Shown: piece after piece, positions 1-5,203 of the stretch
Position numbering within the stretch: the first letter of the stretch is position 1
How the letters are laid out: each line of letters opens with the position of its first letter
Source: an uncultured Kiritimatiellota bacterium
GTDB taxonomy: Bacteria > Verrucomicrobiota > Kiritimatiellia > RFP12 > UBA1067
Direction: 5' to 3'
DNA length: 5,203 nt
Assembly: GCA_934667295.1 (NCBI GenBank)
Contig: CAKULR010000133.1
Span: 1 to 5,203 of the forward strand
Program-made: the position numbers and the translations under genes
Notes under the pieces: generated by a model
Seen by the model: only the letters and a program-made list of their open reading frames with translations
Databases searched by the model: none
What the model was told of the DNA's origin: nothing

Positions 1-48
1 CGGCCCGCCCGCCCGCGGCGGCCCCGTGGGCGTCCCCGATGTCGTTTC
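1..48. other. GC-rich left edge without a recognisable gene
   Basis: The first bases are almost pure G and C. One plus frame runs from the edge to a TAA at 125-127, inside the -10 element, and reads as a proline-rich peptide. Another continues without a stop into the EF-G gene. Neither has a recognisable motif. The tail of an upstream gene cannot be excluded but is not supported. Confidence 0.4.
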
Positions 49-78
49 CAACTTCCCTCCAACTTCCCCCAACTTCCC
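49..78 (+). repeat. Three phased CAACTTCCC direct repeats upstream of the EF-G promoter
   Basis: CAACTTCCC occurs at 49-57, 60-68 and 70-78, with unit starts 11 and 10 bases apart, close to one turn of B-DNA. The block lies roughly 45 to 75 bases upstream of the -10 element, so repeated sites would face the same side of the helix. Further TTCCC words follow at 80-84 and 90-94. The repeat itself is visible in the sequence; a role as an activator-binding site or a lineage-specific upstream element is inference. Confidence 0.75.
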
Positions 79-94
79 CTTCCCCGTCGTTCCC
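66..94 (-). other. Potential G-quadruplex motif (minus strand)
   Basis: Read on the minus strand, four G runs (complement of C runs at 92-94, 82-85, 76-79 and 66-70) are separated by loops of 6, 2 and 5 bases. This satisfies the usual pattern of four runs of at least three G with loops of 1 to 7. It lies upstream of the predicted transcription start and on the template strand of the operon. It partly coincides with the CAACTTCCC repeats, so the G runs may simply be a by-product of them. Folding in the cell is unproven. Confidence 0.5.
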
Positions 95-119
95 GGGTCA
101 CGTCCCAGCCCCCCAAATA

Positions 120-128
120 TGCTATAAT
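120..128 (+). promoter_or_regulatory. Extended -10 promoter of the EF-G operon, leaderless or near-leaderless
   Basis: TGCTATAAT at 120-128 is a perfect extended -10 element (TG, one base, TATAAT) in an otherwise GC-rich stretch. No good -35 hexamer is seen at the expected distance, which fits an extended -10 promoter. Only 9 bases (129-137) separate the hexamer from the ATG at 138. A start of transcription 6 to 9 bases after the hexamer would give a 5' leader of 0 to 3 bases. There is no Shine-Dalgarno sequence in this interval. Confidence 0.72.
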
Positions 129-137
129 TCTGCCCTT

Positions 138-2209
<2,072 letters not shown>

Positions 2210-2213
<4 letters not shown>

Positions 2214-4228
2214 AGAATCCGTTTCTCTCCGTTGGGGCGTTCCCCGATTTCCCGAAGATGACGCCGGCGGCGGCCGACGCGGCGTTGCCGCAGCTGCTGG
2301 CCGCCGCGCGCGCGCGGGTGGACGAACTGGAAACGTCCGCCCCGGCGACGTGGGAAGGCTTCGTCGTGGCGCTCGACGACGCGCAGCGCCCCCTCTGGGA
2401 GGCGTGGGGAATCGTCTCGCACCTGCAGAGCGTCTGCAACTCCGAGGCGTGGCGGAAGGTCGAGGAGAAGTACCAGGGCGACATCGTGGCGTTCTCCCTG
2501 CGCGTGGGGCAGTCCCGCCGCTTCTACGACCTCGCGAAGACGCTCCATGCGCAGCTGCCGCCGGACGCGGCAACCCGCCGCCGCATCCTGGAGAAGACGA
2601 TTCGGGGGGCGGAGCTCGCGGGTGTGGCGCTTGAGGGCGCGCGGCAGAAACGCTTCAACGAAATCCAGGCCGCGCTCGCGAAACTCTCGAACGACTTCCA
2701 CAACCACGTGCTGGACGCGACGAAGGGCTTTTCGCTCATGCTCGCGACGCCGGTCGAGGTCGAGGGGCTGCCCGCCCAGCTGAAGGCGATGATGGCGGGC
2801 ACGAACGACCCGGAGAAGGGGCCCTGGCGGGTGACGGTCGAGGATGCGGTCTATCTGCCGTTCATGAAGCATTCGCGCAACCGGCCCGTGCGCGAGGCGC
2901 TGTTCCGCGCGCGTGCCACGCGGGCGTCCTCGGGGGACCTCGACAACACGCCGCTCATCGCGCGCATCCTCGCGCTGCGGAAGGAGCTGGCGGCGCTGCT
3001 GGGGTTCGGGAACTACGCGGAACTGTCGCTCGCGTCGAAGACCGCGCCGTCCGTCGCCGCCGTCTACGCGATGATCGACGAGCTCGCCGCCGCGTCGCGT
3101 CCCGTCGCCGCGCGGGAGCGGGACGACCTGGCGGCGTTCGCCGCCGCGAACGGCTTCGCGGGCGCGCTCGAACCGTGGGACGTCGCGTTTTGGAGCGAGC
3201 GCCGCCGCGAGAAGCTGTACGCCTACTCCGAGGAGGAGCTGTCGCGCTACTTCAACCTGCCCGTCGTCTTGAAGGGCCTCTTCGCGCTCACCGAACGCCT
3301 CTTCGGCGTGACGGTGGAGCCGATGGAGCGCCCCATCCCCGTGTGGCAGGAGGACGTGCGCGTCTTCCGCGTGCGCGATGCGGCGGGCGCCGAGATCGCG
3401 CAGTTCTACTTCGACCCCTACTCGCGTCCCGAGACGAAGAGCGGCGGTGCGTGGATGAACGAGTTCCGCGCCCGCGAACGGCGCGCGGACGGCACGCTGC
3501 GCACGCCGCTCGCCGTCATCTGCTGCAACCAGGCGCGTCCCGACGCGCAGGGCCGCGCCCTCATGCGCTTCTCGGAGGTCGAGACGCTGTTCCACGAGTT
3601 CGGCCACGCGCTGCAGCACATGCTCACGACGGTGGACGACGTGGACGCAGCGGGCCTCAACCTCATCGACTGGGACGCCGTGGAGGTCGCCTCGCAGTTC
3701 ATGGAGAACTGGTGCTTCGACGCGGCCACGGTGAAGTCCTTCGCCCGCCACGTCGAGACGCACGCGCCGATCCCCGACGCGCTCCTCGCGCGCGTGCGCG
3801 CCGCGAAGAACTACCGCGCCGCGACCGCCTCCCTGCGCCAGCTCGCGTTCGCGCGGCTCGACATGGCCCTGCACGTCGACCCGCCCGCCGACCCGGATGC
3901 GCTCAAGGCGCGGATCTTCGCCGACTACATGCCGGGCGCCTCCGTCCCCGAGGACCGCTTCCTCAACGCCTTCACGCACATCTTCGCGGGCGGCTACGCC
4001 GCCGGGTACTATGGCTACAAGTGGAGCGAGGTGATGAGCGCGGACGTCTTCGGCGCGTTCGAGGAGGCCGGGCTGGACGACGAGGAGGCCGTGCGCCGCG
4101 TGGGACGCCGCTACCGCGAGACGTTCCTCGCGCTCGGTGGCAGCGTGGACCCGATGGAGGTGTTCCGCCGCTTCCGCGGCCGCGCGCCGTCCCCCGAGGC
4201 CCTGCTGCGCCAGACGGGACTGAAGTGA
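2210..4228 (+). CDS. prlC: Oligopeptidase A-type M3 zinc metallopeptidase
   Basis: A 672-residue cytoplasmic endopeptidase of the M3 (thimet oligopeptidase) family, which cuts short peptides such as degradation intermediates and cleaved signal peptides. The length matches the roughly 680 residues of E. coli oligopeptidase A. The zinc site is HEFGH (462-466, catalytic Glu463), with the third ligand Glu492 in WDAVEVASQFMENW, a stretch almost identical in style to oligopeptidase A. The substrate-binding tyrosine segment is FAGGYAAGYYGYKW (592-605). Other family landmarks are the start NPFL, VSHL (69-72), DNTPL (245-249) and LLGFGNYAE (263-271). No signal peptide is present. It overlaps the EF-G stop by 4 bases (ATGA), so it is probably translated by coupling from EF-G. 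No truncation or missing catalytic residue was seen. The choice of oligopeptidase A over the dipeptidyl carboxypeptidase subgroup rests on the WDAVE and GYYGYKW segments. Confidence 0.95.
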
Positions 4229-4731
4229 CGCTGAGGGCATCCGACGCCCCGCTCGCCCGCGTGGACGTGGCGCGGCAGACCCTGACCGTGACGTGCGGCG
4301 GACGGGTCGTGCGGTCCTACCGCGTCTCGACGGCGGCGGCGGGCGTGAACGCGGCGGCGGGCAGCGGCGGCACGCCGCCCGGCCGCCACCGCATCGCCCG
4401 CCTCTTCGGGCACACGGCCGCGCCGGGGCAGGTCTTCGTGTCGCGCCGCGCGGTGAAGGGGCAGATTCTCCCTCCGGCGGCCTGGCGTGCGGGCGGGGAG
4501 AAGGACTACGTGCTCACGCGCATCCTCTGGCTGGACGGCCTGGAGCCGGGCGTCAACCGGGGCGGCCGCGTGGACAGCCGCGCGCGCTACATCTACATCC
4601 ACGGTACGAACCAGGAACAGCTGCTCGGCACGCCGGCCTCCCACGGCTGCATCCGCATGTCCAACGCCGACATCATTTCGTTCTTCGACTACGCGAAGCG
4701 CCACCGCGATCTGGTCGTCGAGATTGCCTGA
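4225..4731 (+). CDS. Short YkuD-family L,D-transpeptidase without signal peptide
   Basis: A 168-residue protein that is essentially one YkuD catalytic domain. The signature is complete: IHGT (125-128, His126) and SHGCIRM (139-145, nucleophile Cys142, Arg144). Upstream family segments include TPPGRHRI (50-57) and LTRILWL (97-103). Family members form 3-3 peptidoglycan cross-links, attach lipoproteins to peptidoglycan or cleave such bonds, normally outside the cytoplasmic membrane. Here the N-terminus (MTLRASDAPLARVDVARQ) has no hydrophobic segment, lipobox or peptidoglycan-binding domain, so the place of action is unclear. The GTG start at 4225 overlaps the preceding TGA (GTGA), mirroring the ATGA overlap upstream; no ATG is available near and no clear Shine-Dalgarno is seen. 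A downstream GTG at 4261 would cut into the first beta strand. The frame stays open far upstream inside the peptidase gene, but that extension is arginine-rich and spurious. Confidence 0.9.
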   Translation: MTLRASDAPLARVDVARQTLTVTCGGRVVRSYRVSTAAAGVNAAAGSGGTPPGRHRIARLFGHTAAPGQVFVSRRAVKGQILPPAAWRAGGEKDYVLTRILWLDGLEPGVNRGGRVDSRARYIYIHGTNQEQLLGTPASHGCIRMSNADIISFFDYAKRHRDLVVEIA

Positions 4732-4757
4732 AATTCCCTTGTGTCTGTCCGTCGCCG

Positions 4758-4809
4758 CCGGAATCACTCGTAATGACCGACGCGGGCCTTGGAGTGGGGC
4801 GGTTCTTTT
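4758..4809 (+). terminator. Weak candidate terminator after the operon
   Basis: CCG (4758-4760) and CACTC (4765-4769) can pair with GAGTG (4792-4796) and CGG (4800-4802), leaving a long 22-base loop and an internal bulge. The T-rich stretch TTCTTTT (4803-4809) follows directly. The position, 27 bases after the last stop, suits the end of the operon. The stem is interrupted and the loop is long, so this is a candidate only. Confidence 0.3.
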
Positions 4810-4835
4810 GTCAAGCAGACGCGAGACGGTATCTT
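4808..4835 (+). promoter_or_regulatory. Possible sigma-70-type promoter at the right end
   Basis: TTGTCA (4808-4813, five of six matches to the -35 consensus) is followed after 16 bases by TATCTT (4830-4835, four of six matches to the -10). Transcription would start near 4842, inside the first hairpin of the inverted-repeat tile, and run toward the gene fragment. It overlaps the T-tract of the candidate terminator. Chance matches of this quality are common, although less so in such GC-rich DNA. Confidence 0.27.
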
Positions 4836-4838
4836 GAC

Positions 4839-4924
4839 GGACGCGGCGGCGCGCGTCCCTCCCCGGGAGGGCCGCAATTCATTGCGGCCTTGAAAATCCC
4901 CCTCGTGGCGGGGACGGCGGTCCC
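4839..4924. repeat. Tile of overlapping inverted repeats in the intergenic region
   Basis: Five inverted repeats follow one another. GGACGCG/CGCGTCC (4839-4845 with 4852-4858) has a 6-base loop. CCCTCCC/GGGAGGG (4857-4863 with 4865-4871) is nearly a perfect palindrome. GGCCGCAA/TTGCGGCC (4870-4877 with 4882-4889) has the loop TTCA. TCCCC/GGGGA (4897-4901 with 4910-4914) and GGGAC/GTCCC (4911-4915 with 4920-4924) overlap each other. Several neighbours share bases and so exclude one another. No T-tract follows on either strand, so a simple terminator is unlikely. It could be a dispersed palindromic repeat or a structured leader; which one is inference. Confidence 0.6.
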
Positions 4925-4953
4925 GGGAACGGTGGCGGGCATCATGGCGGGGC

Positions 4954-5203
4954 GACCTCCTCGACGCCTGGCAGGTGGACTGGAGGCGCGAACCGTGGAA
5001 GGGCTTCGCCGCCGCGCTCGCCCGCGCGAAGCCACCCCTTGTGTACGCCTACGAGGTCGCAGGCGGCCAGCCCGGCACGGTCACGTTGAGGTTCGGCGCG
5101 AACGGCGCCGTGGCGGCGGCGGGGACGTTCGCGACGGGCGTCGACGCGGAGGGGCGGGAGGCCGTGGCGAAGGCGTCCTGCTCGGCGACCCTCCTGCCGC
5201 AGG
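4954..5203 (+). pseudogene. 5'-truncated or frameshifted fragment of a probable secreted repeat-domain protein, running off the window
   Basis: From 4954 the frame starting GAC CTC CTC has almost only G or C at third positions and a balanced protein composition (DLLDAWQVDWRREPW..., then GTVTLRFGANGAVAAAGTF near the end). The pattern TVTLxFxANGxVxxxGxFxTG resembles beta-rich repeat domains of exported proteins in gut Kiritimatiellota-like bacteria; this comes from general recollection, not a search. Upstream in the same frame the sequence becomes tryptophan- and arginine-rich, and a TGA lies at 4891-4893 with no ATG after it. The ATG at 4944 is in another frame. Removing one G from the GGGG run at 4949-4952 would join it as MAGDLLDAW. 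So it is either a broken gene, a gene with a single-base indel, or a sequencing error. The earliest in-frame alternative start is GTG at 4975. The 3' end lies outside the window. Confidence 0.5.

Larger units (their letters stand above)
4732..4953. other. Intergenic region after the L,D-transpeptidase
   Basis: No convincing gene is seen here. It carries the weak terminator (4758-4809), a possible promoter (4808-4835) and the inverted-repeat tile (4839-4924). The word TGGCGGG occurs three times toward its end (4906, 4933 and 4945). Several frames are open, including one from an ATG at 4773, but this openness is expected at this base composition. Confidence 0.6.

Noticed and set aside
39..137. 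A 33-codon N-terminal extension of EF-G from the ATG at 39
   Set aside because: It is proline- and serine-rich, encoded by the CAACTTCCC repeats and the -10 element, and EF-G homology begins at the ATG at 138.
3175..4224. A long upstream extension of the L,D-transpeptidase frame inside the peptidase gene
   Set aside because: The extension is arginine- and proline-rich and out of frame with the M3 peptidase. The GTG at 4225 with its GTGA overlap is the sensible start.
4487..4837. A 116-codon plus-strand frame overlapping the end of the L,D-transpeptidase
   Set aside because: It overlaps the SHGCIRM-coding region in another frame, and its composition is Ser-, Arg- and Thr-rich shadow sequence.
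4811..5035. A 74-codon minus-strand open frame over the right-hand intergenic region
   Set aside because: Proline- and arginine-rich, no motif, and it reads through the palindromes. It is probably spurious translation of the repeat.
4773..5203. An open frame from the ATG at 4773 (MTDAGLGVGRFF...) running to the window end
   Set aside because: It crosses the terminator, promoter and palindrome candidates and becomes arginine-rich after 4950. The better coding frame there is a different one.

Overview
The window is very GC-rich DNA from a bacterium. Codon third positions are almost all G or C, which opens long spurious reading frames on both strands. The best lineage guess is the Planctomycetes-Verrucomicrobia-Lentisphaerae-Kiritimatiellota group. 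Three things suggest it: a divergent EF-G of the second, non-canonical kind, a first gene that lacks a Shine-Dalgarno sequence, and a terminal gene fragment that looks like the repeat domains of secreted proteins from gut members of that group. This assignment is inference and no rRNA marker is present.

Layout. Positions 1-137 are noncoding as far as I can tell. They hold three CAACTTCCC direct repeats spaced one helical turn apart, a minus-strand G-quadruplex motif, and a perfect extended -10 promoter (TGCTATAAT) ending only 9 bases before the first start codon, so the mRNA should be leaderless or nearly so. Three plus-strand genes follow with 4-base stop/start overlaps. The first is an EF-G family GTPase (138-2213). 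The second is an oligopeptidase A-type M3 zinc metallopeptidase (2210-4228). The third is a short YkuD-type L,D-transpeptidase without an export signal (4225-4731). A weak terminator candidate lies after the third gene. Positions 4732-4953 are intergenic and include a dense tile of overlapping inverted repeats (4839-4924). From about 4954 to the window end there is a coding-like frame with no start codon, apparently a truncated or frameshifted gene fragment.

How the genes relate. The overlaps argue for one translationally coupled operon. EF-G would act in translation (translocation or, more likely from its altered domain IV, ribosome recycling). The M3 enzyme degrades short cytosolic peptides. 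The YkuD protein has all the catalytic residues for peptidoglycan cross-linking chemistry but no visible way out of the cytoplasm. No single pathway obviously joins the three. The most notable points are the altered domain IV of the EF-G, the leaderless promoter with its phased upstream repeats, and the structured element next to the broken gene at the right end. I did not find a clear new defence or mobile system.
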